DNA from: an uncultured Lachnospiraceae bacterium
GTDB lineage: Bacteria > Bacillota > Clostridia > Lachnospirales > Lachnospiraceae
NCBI GenBank assembly: GCA_910588955.1
Contig: CAJURQ010000010.1
Location: 29,754-93,753 of the forward strand
Length of the DNA stretch: 64,000 bases
Direction of reading: 5' to 3'
The notes beneath the pieces are model-generated. The model had not been told where the DNA came from. It made no database searches and saw only the letters and a program-made list of their open reading frames with translations. Shown piece by piece: positions 50,776-58,682 of this stretch (positions are counted from its first letter, which is position 1; the number at the start of each line of letters is the position of its first letter). Position numbers and translations under genes: made by a program.

Positions 50776-51678
50776 ATGGAAAAAGCATATAAATTGGAAT
50801 TTGCAGGGGAACAGACGGGCAGTCTCTACGTGAACTGCTGCGGACTTTCCCGGACAGAGCCGATGCACAGTTTCGGACCGGCGTTAAAGCCCCATTACCT
50901 GATTCACTATATTTTGAGCGGCAAGGGGAAGTTTTCAATCGGCGGGGAGGAATATCCGCTGGAAGCGGGATACGGCTTTCTGATCACGCCGGACGAATTG
51001 GCATTTTATCAGGCGGACGAGGAGGAGCCGTGGACGTATGTGTGGGTTGGCTTCAGCGGCACGCAGGCGGCGGAGTATGTGGGCAATATCGGTCTGTCCG
51101 TAAGGCAGCCGATTTTTAAGTCTGAGGCATCGGAGGAGCTTTACCGGATCGTGAAGGATATGATGGAGCATAATACATACGGGCTGTCCCACGATCTGCG
51201 GCGAAACGGGCAGCTTGGCATTTTTCTGTCGATCATAGCCGAGGGCAGCAGGGTAGAGAAACACAGCGAGGACGACAAGGCGAATATTTATGTACGCAAG
51301 GCGGTTTCCTTTATTCAGAATAATTACTGCAATCCCATCAAAGTGACGGATGTGGCGGATTATGTCTGCATCAACAGAAGTTATCTCTATACGCTGTTCC
51401 AAAATTCCATAGGCATGTCTCCCCAGCAGTTTTTGACTACGTTTCGCATTACAAAGGCGACGGAGCTTTTGCAGCTCACGTCTCTTCCGATTGAGAGTAT
51501 CGCCCTGTCGTGCGGGTATCATGACCCGTTGGTATTTACAAAGGCATTCCGGCAGATGAAACAGATGTCGCCCACCGGCTTCCGAAAGGAGATGCAGAAA
51601 GGAGAGACGAGGCGGAACCGGGAATATCTGCGGCAGGTGGAGGAATTTATCGGGCAGATTAACAGTTTGAACCAATAA
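50776..51678 (+). CDS. AraC-family transcriptional regulator
   Basis: The 300-residue protein has an N-terminal cupin-type ligand domain (FGPALKPHYLIHYILSGKGKF, FLITPDELAFYQADEEEPWTYVWVGF) and C-terminal double helix-turn-helix (VRKAVSFIQNNYCNPIKVTDVADYVCINRSYLYTLFQ; ESIALSCGYHDPLVFTKAFRQM). Such regulators control sugar use. It precedes galK-galT on the same strand but is separated by a perfect palindrome and about 150 bases, so it may sense a galactoside or serve another nearby locus. Confidence 0.9.
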   Translation: MEKAYKLEFAGEQTGSLYVNCCGLSRTEPMHSFGPALKPHYLIHYILSGKGKFSIGGEEYPLEAGYGFLITPDELAFYQADEEEPWTYVWVGFSGTQAAEYVGNIGLSVRQPIFKSEASEELYRIVKDMMEHNTYGLSHDLRRNGQLGIFLSIIAEGSRVEKHSEDDKANIYVRKAVSFIQNNYCNPIKVTDVADYVCINRSYLYTLFQNSIGMSPQQFLTTFRITKATELLQLTSLPIESIALSCGYHDPLVFTKAFRQMKQMSPTGFRKEMQKGETRRNREYLRQVEEFIGQINSLNQ

Positions 51679-51702
51679 TCTAACATTTTGACAGGTTTCA
51701 GT

Positions 51703-51736
51703 AACAAAGGACTATTTAAAGGGTAGTCCTTTGTTT
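51703..51736. terminator. Perfect 12-bp hairpin between araC-type gene and galK (terminator or operator)
   Basis: Arms AACAAAGGACTA and TAGTCCTTTGTT enclose a 9-base loop; only a weak T-rich tail follows. It may end the regulator transcript or act as a regulator site for galK. Confidence 0.6.
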
Positions 51737-51831
51737 AATATTATTGTAATATAAATAGTATAAGCGACACCAAATCATAAAAGAAACAGTAGGTATGGGG
51801 TAAAACATTTAAAAAGAGAAGGAGAGCGGGT

Positions 51832-52995
51832 ATGAAAGAGACAGTTTTGAAGAAATTTGAGGAGCTTTACGGGAATGCGGACGGCGCCAGCGTGTATTTC
51901 GCGCCGGGCAGGGTGAACATGATCGGCGAGCACACGGATTACAACGGGGGTCACGTATTTCCCTGCGCGCTGACGATCGGCACTTACGCGGCGGTGAAAA
52001 AGAGGGAGGACAGAAAGCTGCGGTTCTATTCCATGAACTTTGAAAAAATGGGCGTGGTGGAGAGCAGTCTGGATGATCTGACGCCCTCCGACGCGGCGGG
52101 ATGGACGAACTACCCGAAGGGGGTTATGTGGGCGTTCGCGGAGCGTGGCATGAAGATGGACTGCGGGCTGGATATTGTGTTAAACGGCGATATTCCTGGC
52201 GGTTCCGGCTTATCTTCCTCCGCATCTTTGGAGGTGCTGACAGGTTTTTATCTGCGGGATTTGTTTGGCTTTGACGTGACTAATGTGGACTTGGCGCTGA
52301 TTGGTCAGTATTCGGAAAACAATTTTAACGGCATGAACTGCGGCATCATGGATCAGTTCGCCTCAGCGATGGGCAAGAAGGACAACGCGATCTTTTTAGA
52401 TACGGCGGATCTGTCCTATCAGTATGCGCCCCTTGTGCTGGACGGCGCGAAGATCATTGTGACCAACGGCAATGTGAAGCACTCCCTTGTCAATTCCGGC
52501 TACAACACGAGAAGAAAAGAGAGCGAGCAGGCATTGGCTGACTTGCAGAAGGCGGTAAAGATAGAGACGCTCGGCGATCTGACGGAGGAGGCGTTCGAGG
52601 CGAACAAGTCTGCCATCAGCGACGCGGTCTGCGCAAAGCGCGCGAAACATGCGGTTTACGAGAACCAGAGAACCATCCGTGCGGTGGAAGCGCTGAAAAA
52701 TAACAATTTGAAGGAGTTTGGCGAGCTGATGAACGCGTCCCATGTTTCCCTGCGGGATGACTATGAGGTGTCCTGCGACGAGATCGACGTGCTTGTGGAG
52801 GAGGCATGGAAGGTGGACGGCGTGATCGGTTCCCGCATCACGGGCGGCGGTTTCGGCGGCTGCACGGTGAGCATTGTGAAGGACGAGGCGGTGGAGACCT
52901 TTAAGGAAAAAGTGGGCGCGGCTTACAAGGAGCGCGTCGGCAAAGATGCGGATTTCTATGTGGTGGAGATCGGCGACGGTCCGTCTAAACTGTGA
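51832..52995 (+). CDS. galK: Galactokinase
   Basis: GHMP kinase that phosphorylates galactose to galactose-1-phosphate. The 387-residue protein has the galactokinase signature APGRVNMIGEHTDYNGG, the ATP-binding loop GDIPGGSGLSSSASLEV, CGIMDQFASAMG and the C-terminal RITGGGFGGCTVSIV. AGGAGAGCGG precedes the ATG, and galT follows after 25 nt. Together they form the first two steps of the Leloir pathway; galE is not in the window. Confidence 0.97.
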   Translation: MKETVLKKFEELYGNADGASVYFAPGRVNMIGEHTDYNGGHVFPCALTIGTYAAVKKREDRKLRFYSMNFEKMGVVESSLDDLTPSDAAGWTNYPKGVMWAFAERGMKMDCGLDIVLNGDIPGGSGLSSSASLEVLTGFYLRDLFGFDVTNVDLALIGQYSENNFNGMNCGIMDQFASAMGKKDNAIFLDTADLSYQYAPLVLDGAKIIVTNGNVKHSLVNSGYNTRRKESEQALADLQKAVKIETLGDLTEEAFEANKSAISDAVCAKRAKHAVYENQRTIRAVEALKNNNLKEFGELMNASHVSLRDDYEVSCDEIDVLVEEAWKVDGVIGSRITGGGFGGCTVSIVKDEAVETFKEKVGAAYKERVGKDADFYVVEIGDGPSKL

Positions 52996-53020
52996 TAGGG
53001 TGAGTTGAGGAGGATATAAG

Positions 53021-54514
53021 ATGATTCAGCAGAATATCAGAAAACTTGTAAAATACGGTTTACTTACGGGACTGATTGAAAAAGAGGATGAGATATACAC
53101 GACCAATCGCCTGCTAGAGCTTTTCGGACTGGATGAGCTGGAGGAGGGCGATGACGTCACCATGACGGTAGAGGAGTTGGAGGCGGTGCTTAAGGAGATG
53201 CTGGACTATGCCTGCGAGAAGGGGCTGATTGAGGACAGTATCGTGTATCGGGATCTTTTTGACACAAAGATCATGGGACTGCTCACACCGAGACCCAGCG
53301 AGGTAATCAGGACATTCGGCGAAAAATATGAGGCGGACCCGAAAGAGGCGACAGATTATTTTTATAAACTGAGCCGGGACACGGATTACATCAGACGATA
53401 CCGCATCGTGAAAGACCAGAAATGGATTTCGTCCACCAAATACGGCGATCTGGATATCACGATCAATCTCTCCAAGCCGGAAAAGGACCCGAAGGCGATT
53501 GCGGCGGCGAAAAACGCAAAGCAGGGCGGCTATCCGAAATGCCTTCTCTGTTGGGAGAACGAGGGATACGCAGGGCGGGTAAACCATCCCGCAAGGCAGA
53601 ACCACCGGATTATTCCGGTTACCATAAACGGCAGCGAGTGGGGATTCCAGTATTCGCCCTATGTATACTATAACGAGCACTGTATTGTTTTTAACTCACA
53701 GCATATTCCGATGAAGATCGAGCACGATACGTTTTGCAAGCTGTTTGATTTTGTAAAGCAGTTCCCGCATTATTTTGTGGGCTCCAATGCAGATCTGCCG
53801 ATTGTGGGAGGTTCCATTTTAAGCCATGACCATTTTCAGGGCGGGCACTACGAGTTTGCCATGGCAAAGGCGCCCGTGGAGCGCATCTTTACGGTGCAGG
53901 GCTTTACAGATGTGGAGTCGGGCGTTGTGAACTGGCCGATGTCCGTGATCCGTATTTCCCATGAAAATCCTGAGAGGCTGATTGCGCTTGCGGATCTGAT
54001 TCTGGAAAAATGGCGGGGCTATACCGACGAGGCGGCGTTTATTTTTGCCGAGACAGACGGCGAGCCGCACAATACGATCACGCCGATTGCCAGAAAGCGG
54101 GACGATAAGTTTGAGCTGGATCTGGTGCTGCGCAACAACATTACCACGGAGGAGCATCCGCTGGGCGTGTACCATCCCCACGCAAAGCTGCATCACATTA
54201 AAAAAGAAAACATTGGACTGATCGAGGTGATGGGGCTTGCGGTACTGCCCGCCAGACTGAAAGGGGAGATGGAGCATCTCGCCGAGGCGATTCTGTCGGG
54301 TGCGGATATTCGTGGAGACGAGGAACTTGCGAAACACGCTGACTGGGTGGAGGAATTTCTGCCGGCATATTCGAATGTTGACAGGGATCACATCATGGAG
54401 ATCCTGCACAAAGAGATTGGTAGCGTGTTTATGGAAGTGCTCGAGGACGCGGGCGTTTACAAGAGAGATGCCGAGGGACAGGCGGCTTTCGACAGATTTC
54501 TTTCCGTTCTTTGA
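53021..54514 (+). CDS. galT: UDP-glucose-hexose-1-phosphate uridylyltransferase, class II
   Basis: The 497-residue protein belongs to the class II (Firmicutes-type) GalT family, larger than the E. coli enzyme. Features include the N-terminal helical part, LTPRPSEVIRTFGEKY, CLLCWENEGYAGRVNHPARQNHRI, GSNADLPIVGGSILSHDHFQGGHYEFAM (with the active-site His region) and GVYHPHAKLHHIKKENIGLIEVMGLAVLP. It exchanges UMP between UDP-glucose and galactose-1-phosphate. AGGAGGATATAAG precedes the ATG. A hairpin terminator follows closely. Confidence 0.96.
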   Translation: MIQQNIRKLVKYGLLTGLIEKEDEIYTTNRLLELFGLDELEEGDDVTMTVEELEAVLKEMLDYACEKGLIEDSIVYRDLFDTKIMGLLTPRPSEVIRTFGEKYEADPKEATDYFYKLSRDTDYIRRYRIVKDQKWISSTKYGDLDITINLSKPEKDPKAIAAAKNAKQGGYPKCLLCWENEGYAGRVNHPARQNHRIIPVTINGSEWGFQYSPYVYYNEHCIVFNSQHIPMKIEHDTFCKLFDFVKQFPHYFVGSNADLPIVGGSILSHDHFQGGHYEFAMAKAPVERIFTVQGFTDVESGVVNWPMSVIRISHENPERLIALADLILEKWRGYTDEAAFIFAETDGEPHNTITPIARKRDDKFELDLVLRNNITTEEHPLGVYHPHAKLHHIKKENIGLIEVMGLAVLPARLKGEMEHLAEAILSGADIRGDEELAKHADWVEEFLPAYSNVDRDHIMEILHKEIGSVFMEVLEDAGVYKRDAEGQAAFDRFLSVL

Positions 54515-54533
54515 TAACACAGGGCAGGAAATG

Positions 54534-54562
54534 AGGCGGGATTTAGGGATCCCGCCTTGTTG
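54534..54562 (+). terminator. Terminator after galT
   Basis: Perfect 9-bp arms AGGCGGGAT and ATCCCGCCT with a 6-base loop, followed by TTGTTG. The T-run is weak. Confidence 0.75.
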
Positions 54563-54710
54563 ATAGAAACGTTATATAACGCATAGATCAGATGTGACAG
54601 CAAGAAAAGGGGTTTAAGCTTTATTTTACAGGGCGCTGGCAATCTGATTAGAAATGCTGTATAGAATATTTTGAAAGGCTGAGAGTCATCAAATGATGAC
54701 AGATTCCGTA

Positions 54711-55058
54711 TTACGGACTATCGCTCATGCCTAACATGCTGCACAGAAAATTATAAAAATCCCCCTGTTGTTTTTGGGTCATTTTCTGGTAAACGGTAAT
54801 AAGGTGCTTGTATTTTTTGAGATGATACATATTATCTGCCAATAGGGAATCTGCTGTCAGACGTTCTTCGGAGAGTAACAGAATATAGTCTGTAGTGACA
54901 TGAAAGAAACGCGATAGATTAGCGAGGAGCTGCGCGTCAGGCATGCTGGCTCCATTTTCGATTTTGCTCAGACTCGTTTGATTGATGCCAAGCTGTTTAG
55001 CAAGAGCTTGCTGTGTCAGTTTTTTTTCCAGTCGGAGTTCCTTTATCCTTGTCTTCAT
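54711..55058 (-). CDS. XRE-family helix-turn-helix regulator
   Basis: The 115-residue protein has the Cro/C1-type helix-turn-helix (RIKELRLEKKLTQQALAKQLGINQTSLSKIENGASMPDAQLLANLSRFF split by its turns) and a C-terminal helical part of about 50 residues. ATG at 55058 follows AAGGGATTAC; the frame opens further upstream without a site. On its promoter side ATATTCC occurs at 55102 and 55123 and its inverse GGAATAT at 55134, a likely autoregulatory operator. It lies just outside the integrated element. Confidence 0.85.
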   Translation of the reverse strand: MKTRIKELRLEKKLTQQALAKQLGINQTSLSKIENGASMPDAQLLANLSRFFHVTTDYILLLSEERLTADSLLADNMYHLKKYKHLITVYQKMTQKQQGDFYNFLCSMLGMSDSP

Positions 55059-55122
55059 TTGTAATCCCTTTTTGTTATTGTAGTGCATTTTGACGCTAAA
55101 AATATTCCAATTATTAATAAGC

Positions 55123-55140
55123 ATATTCCTTTTGGAATAT
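55123..55140. promoter_or_regulatory. Candidate XRE operator (ATATTCC palindrome)
   Basis: ATATTCC-TTTT-GGAATAT is a perfect 7-bp palindrome; another ATATTCC lies 21 bases away at 55102. Located 65 bases before the regulator start codon. Confidence 0.6.
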
Positions 55141-55327
55141 TTTTGTGGAAAGACCACTTTTTCATAAATAAACAGCCAAGAGACTACAAGATATAGTGTA
55201 TTATATTGGGGACAGGCATATATGTAGGAAATATGGGGTTCGTTAACTTTCTTGCCAAAATAGACGGGAAATTTTACTAAACATAATTTTGCGTTGCGGG
55301 AGAGGAAACAGCAAAAAGGAGAACAAA

Positions 55328-55678
55328 ATGACAGATAGCTTTGTGTGCGTTGATCTGGAGACGACCGGACTTGATCCGAAACGGGATAAAATCATAGAGA
55401 TTGGCGCGGTCAGGGTGGAGCGGGGCGAGATTATCGAAGAGTGGGAAGCCTTTGTCAATCCTGGGCGGAAACTGCCGGAGCGGATTGTGGAGCTTACCGG
55501 CATCCGTGACGAGAACCTTTCCGGGGCGAAGCCGATCGGTGAAATTTTACCGGAACTGCTTGCGTTTCTCGATGAAAATGTACTGCTGGGGCACAGCGTG
55601 CTCTTCGATTTTTCTTTCTTGAAGAAGGCGGCGGTGAATGAAAAGCTGTCCTTTGAGAGTCAGGGATGCTTACGGTAA
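55328..55678 (+). pseudogene. DnaQ-like 3'-5' exonuclease, 3' end replaced by an integrated element
   Basis: The frame encodes a clear DEDD exonuclease start: VCVDLETTGLDPKRDKIIEIGA (Exo I, with Asp and Glu), then VELTGIRDENLSGA and ENVLLGHSVLFDFSFLKKAA (Exo II). The sequence breaks off after KLSFE and ends with an unrelated SQGCLR before the stop; Exo III, with its His and Asp, is missing. Relatives continue for at least 60-100 residues. The break coincides with the start of mobile-element sequence. The ATG at 55328 is preceded by AAAAGGAG. Whether the remnant is active is doubtful. Confidence 0.8.
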
Positions 55679-55683
55679 AATAA

Positions 55684-55733
55684 GACTAAAGTTAGACAAA
55701 CCCAGTAAATACAAGGGTTTGAGCTGATTTAGT
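55684..55733. repeat. Imperfect long inverted repeat at the element's left end
   Basis: GACTAAA...CAAACCC and GGGTTTG...TTTAGTC form the outer and inner parts of 20-base arms with a mismatched middle, around a 10-base loop. Another GACTAAATTAG occurs at 55912. This is the place where recombinase sites would be expected. Confidence 0.55.
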
Positions 55734-55926
55734 CCTTTCTCAAACTTGCAACGAAACAAGGATTTGATGGAGGCAGCGCTGTTTTACCAATCAAATATCT
55801 CACAAATGCCTGTGGCGCATCAGAGTTCCGGCGGGGATATATGCCATATGGTTTTAAAGGGGTGAAGATTGTTTTTCTGATGCAAAAAAATATAGAAATT
55901 ATTTAGGTAGGACTAAATTAGCTCTT

Positions 55927-55946
55927 AAAACGGATATTCCGTTTTT
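55927..55946 (+). terminator. Short terminator before the first element gene
   Basis: Arms AAAACGGA and TCCGTTTT with a TAT loop and following T; symmetrical, so it may also act on the other strand. It isolates the element genes from upstream transcription. Confidence 0.7.
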
Positions 55947-55997
55947 GTATCGCTAATCTGTTCCTGCCTTTTTATTTTGGAGAAGGAGGATTAACAG

Positions 55998-56390
55998 ATG
56001 GGCTTTACAAAGAAAGAGCTAGTTGAGTTCTTAGACGGACTGGTGGAGTTTGCCAGTGAGGAAAACAAAGCAAGTGCCGTCTTGGTAAAAGAAAGATTTT
56101 TAAGTGACTTTGAAAAAAGTTACGGATTTGAAAAGGAGGTAATGACAGAAGTTTCAAAGCTGCCGCCGCACTATATAGCAGCAATGCCGGATTCCGTGCA
56201 GGAAGAAATCAGACAGAAAGTAATAGCGGCATTGACAGAACATGGCGAATGTACTCCTGAAAATGTTGACCGTGCTATGGGTTCCAAAATCTATGACTTA
56301 GAGGATCTGATTGATATTCGTGAGTATGTCAGACGGATGGAGGCGGAACAGAGAAAAAAGACGGAGCAGAAAAGGAGGGGCGGCAGATGA
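55998..56390 (+). CDS. Conserved-type element protein of unknown function (130 aa)
   Basis: I cannot name a family. The protein is soluble, all-helical and rich in Glu and Lys, with KKELVEFLDGLVEFASEE at the start and a basic tail (EQRKKTEQKRRGGR). AAGGAGGATTAAC precedes the ATG. The stop overlaps the ATG of the next small gene (ATGA). As the first gene of the element it may be regulatory or involved in maintenance, but nothing in the sequence proves this. Confidence 0.7.
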   Translation: MGFTKKELVEFLDGLVEFASEENKASAVLVKERFLSDFEKSYGFEKEVMTEVSKLPPHYIAAMPDSVQEEIRQKVIAALTEHGECTPENVDRAMGSKIYDLEDLIDIREYVRRMEAEQRKKTEQKRRGGR

Positions 56391-56530
56391 TAGGGGCAGG
56401 AATTATTGTAGCAGTGGTGTCTTTGTTTTACTTTTCCCTTGCGAGATCAGCGGGGATGGCAGACAGAAAGATGGAGGAACTATACAGGCTTTCCGCCGCA
56501 AGAGAGGCGGGTGGCGTGGATGGGAATTAA
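56387..56530 (+). CDS. Tiny single-pass membrane protein (47 aa)
   Basis: This short gene overlaps the previous stop by 4 bases (ATGA), and GGAGGGGCGGC precedes it. It encodes one hydrophobic helix (IGAGIIVAVVSLFYFSLA) followed by a charged stretch (GMADRKMEELYRLSAARE). The overlap arrangement and ribosome site support real translation. Function unknown. Confidence 0.6.
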   Translation: MIGAGIIVAVVSLFYFSLARSAGMADRKMEELYRLSAAREAGGVDGN

Positions 56531-56786
56531 CGTAAGGGTGCAGAACGCTCCAAAACCGGACGGAATTATAGCGGCACAGGTAAAACTTGAAAATGATTTA
56601 AGAAGCTGTATGCAGTGCCGGTTCTTTTACGGAAACAACAGCCAGTGTCTGGCAAAGAAGTGTGTTAAGGAGGAAAGCAGACCTGAAGCTATGGAACATG
56701 ACAAGGAAGATATGTGTTATGGATGCCCGTACAAGCAGTCAGATAAGTATTGCTTTCCCTGCATGAAAAAGATATTAAGGAGATAA
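56520..56786 (+). CDS. Small cysteine-rich, probably zinc-binding protein (88 aa)
   Basis: Starting at the ATG at 56520, which overlaps the end of the previous small gene, the protein contains eight cysteines in CMQCRFFYGNNSQCLAKKC and CYGCPYKQSDKYCFPC, the arrangement of two or more CxxC metal knuckles. No DNA- or RNA-binding family is recognised. The overlap implies coupled translation with its upstream neighbour. It could be a transcription or maintenance accessory factor of the element. Confidence 0.65.
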   Translation: MGINVRVQNAPKPDGIIAAQVKLENDLRSCMQCRFFYGNNSQCLAKKCVKEESRPEAMEHDKEDMCYGCPYKQSDKYCFPCMKKILRR

Positions 56787-56819
56787 GTCTGCATGAAAAA
56801 ATTATGGAGGACGAACAGA

Positions 56820-57743
56820 ATGGAAAAACATATTGAAGTAATCGGGATTGACCACGGCTGGTCAAACATGAAAACGGCAACACAGATTTTTACGACAGGC
56901 GTAAAGGAAATTACGACAGAACCCGCATTTTATGATGATGTGGTGGAACTGGACGGAAAGTATTACAAGGTGGGCGGGAAACGTCTTGAGGTCAGGGACA
57001 CAAAAGTTGAGAATGACAACTTCTACCTGCTTACCCTTGCAGCAGTCGCAAAGGAACTGAACAGGCGGGGAATGAGGAATACAGATGTCCTTTTATCGGT
57101 AGGACTTCCGCTGACAAGGTTCGGCGCAGAGAAACAGGACTTCATTGATTACCTGTCAAAGAAGAAGGAAGTCAGCTATCTCTTTGAAAAAGAGAGATAT
57201 ACGGCAAGGATAGCAAGGGTGTCCGTGTTCCCACAATGTTATGCGGCGGTTGCGGAACAGTTGAAAACCCTGCCGGAGCGTGTGGTGGTGGTGGATATAG
57301 GAAGTTGGACGATTGACATCATGCCGATACAGAACGGCAAGCCGAATGAGGCGGAGTGCATTACAAGCCAGCAGGGACTTATCCGCTGCATGAGGACGAT
57401 CAATGAGGAATGTAACAGGCAGATCGGACAGGAACTTGAGGAAAATGTGATACAGCAGGTCATGGCAACCGGGGAGGCGTCCCTGCCGGATAAGTACATG
57501 AACATTGTAAGGGACTGCCTGCATGATTTCGCACAGAAAGTCTATAATACCCTGAAAGAACACGGTTACAACCTCGATGTGATACCGATTGTGTTCGTAG
57601 GCGGCGGGGCGGCAGTTATGAGGCTGTTCGGATCACATGACGGAGGGAATATCCGCTACATTGAGGACATCAAAGCAAATGCAAAGGGGTATGAACAGCT
57701 TGGCAGGGTTTTCCTTGCAAAGCACCGCAACAAGATAGGTTAG
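56820..57743 (+). CDS. parM: ParM/StbA-family actin-like segregation protein
   Basis: The 307-residue protein has the actin-like ATPase fold of ParM-type plasmid segregation proteins: phosphate 1 IGIDHGWSNMKTA, the middle LLSVGLPLTRFG, phosphate 2 VVVDIGSWTIDIM and the adenosine motif PIVFVGGGAAVM. ParM filaments push plasmid copies apart. ATG at 56820 (GGAGG 9 nt upstream) is preferred to an in-frame ATG at 56793, which also has an acceptable AGGAG. A small ribbon-helix-helix-like partner gene follows after 10 nt. Presence on a chromosomal element suggests it has an extrachromosomal, replicating stage. Confidence 0.88.
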   Translation: MEKHIEVIGIDHGWSNMKTATQIFTTGVKEITTEPAFYDDVVELDGKYYKVGGKRLEVRDTKVENDNFYLLTLAAVAKELNRRGMRNTDVLLSVGLPLTRFGAEKQDFIDYLSKKKEVSYLFEKERYTARIARVSVFPQCYAAVAEQLKTLPERVVVVDIGSWTIDIMPIQNGKPNEAECITSQQGLIRCMRTINEECNRQIGQELEENVIQQVMATGEASLPDKYMNIVRDCLHDFAQKVYNTLKEHGYNLDVIPIVFVGGGAAVMRLFGSHDGGNIRYIEDIKANAKGYEQLGRVFLAKHRNKIG

Positions 57744-57753
57744 GGGTGGGCAT

Positions 57754-58194
57754 ATGGGAAAGTCAAATATAGTTTTCCGAAGTTACCGCCTCAACCTTGA
57801 CAATGAGCAGCAGCGCAGGGTGAACAAGGTGCTTGCAGAACTGAATACAGACATTCACAAGTCTGTAAACCAGTTCATTACGGATGCCATAGACTTCTAT
57901 GCAAACAGTTTTGAGAGTGAAAACCTGTTAAAAGACGCAGGGGAACGGAAGAAAAAGGAAGAACAGTATATTTCAAAGAGTGACCTTGACGGTATCCGTG
58001 AAGAACTAAAGAATGATGTTAAGAATGAGATTATCATGCTGCTCGGCGCTGCCCTCGGAGGCGGGGTGGCACGGGTGGCGGAGGGCGGCATGGGCAGAAT
58101 GGTCATGGAAACGGTGGCAAAGGAAACAGAGGAACATAGGAAAGAGGAAACCGCAGATCCAATCATGATGGAACTGGTTGACGACTGGGGATAG
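57754..58194 (+). CDS. ParR-like centromere-binding partner of ParM
   Basis: The 146-residue protein follows parM directly, as the ParR adaptor does in plasmid par operons. Its N-terminus (VFRSYRLNLDNEQQRRVNKVLAELN, HKSVNQFITDAIDFYA) looks like a ribbon-helix-helix DNA-binding domain, followed by a helical region, a Gly/Ala-rich segment and an acidic tail (MMELVDDWG) that could contact the ParM filament. Direct family assignment is by context and pattern, not by a strong signature. Confidence 0.75.
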   Translation: MGKSNIVFRSYRLNLDNEQQRRVNKVLAELNTDIHKSVNQFITDAIDFYANSFESENLLKDAGERKKKEEQYISKSDLDGIREELKNDVKNEIIMLLGAALGGGVARVAEGGMGRMVMETVAKETEEHRKEETADPIMMELVDDWG

Positions 58195-58209
58195 CAGGAG
58201 GAATGACAT

Positions 58210-58392
58210 ATGGCAGGAATCGTTTTAAGAAAGATAATGGTGGTATTGCTTACCACACTGAAATGGATATTGCAGGCGGCACTTGCAGGATTGAAACTGG
58301 TGCTTGGGATGGCAAAACTGTTCCTGCTTCTCCTTGCCCTGGTTATGAGGATTGTACTGACAATGATGGGCGTAGCGGCAGTCAGACGGTGA
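58210..58392 (+). CDS. Small hydrophobic protein, copy 1 (60 aa)
   Basis: A 60-residue protein, basic at both ends and almost entirely hydrophobic in between (VVLLTTLKWILQAALAGLKL, LFLLLLALVMRIVLTMMG), probably with two membrane helices or one long amphipathic helix. A second gene at 59729-59911 encodes a clear paralogue of exactly the same length. AGGAGG precedes the start. No established family is recognised; small conjugation, holin-like and membrane-toxin proteins look like this. Confidence 0.75.
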   Translation: MAGIVLRKIMVVLLTTLKWILQAALAGLKLVLGMAKLFLLLLALVMRIVLTMMGVAAVRR

Positions 58393-58442
58393 GGGAGTCT
58401 GCATATGATACGGAAGGGCGGCACTGAAAGGAGGTGATGGGC

Positions 58443-58538
58443 ATGTGGAGGCTGAAATTCTACAAGGCATACGCAAAGGACAAGCGGCTGAAAAGGCTGC
58501 TTGCATACTGGGGGAAGTCAAAAAAGGCAGCATCATAG
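58443..58538 (+). CDS. Very short basic protein with perfect ribosome site (31 aa)
   Basis: AAAGGAGG followed 8 nt later by ATG is an exact match to the anti-Shine-Dalgarno sequence. The product is Lys/Arg/Tyr-rich (MWRLKFYKAYAKDKRLKRLL at its start). The ribosome site is the main argument for a real gene; function unknown. Confidence 0.5.
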   Translation: MWRLKFYKAYAKDKRLKRLLAYWGKSKKAAS

Positions 58539-58682
58539 GAGGTAAACAATGCACAGGATACGGGACAGTCCAGAGCTGATATGTGTCCCGTGGAGACGAT
58601 ACAAGGTTTTTTCATAAGGGAAAGAACAGCGGCACACGGACACAGCCTGCCTTTCCCTTATGGGGAAGGACAGGTGATTCAT

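Larger units (their letters stand above)
55679..55997. other. Gene-free stretch at the left end of the element
   Basis: Besides the inverted repeat at 55684-55733 these 319 bases hold a further GACTAAA copy near 55911 and the small terminator at 55927-55946. The remaining sequence shows no coding frame with a ribosome site. Confidence 0.6.
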
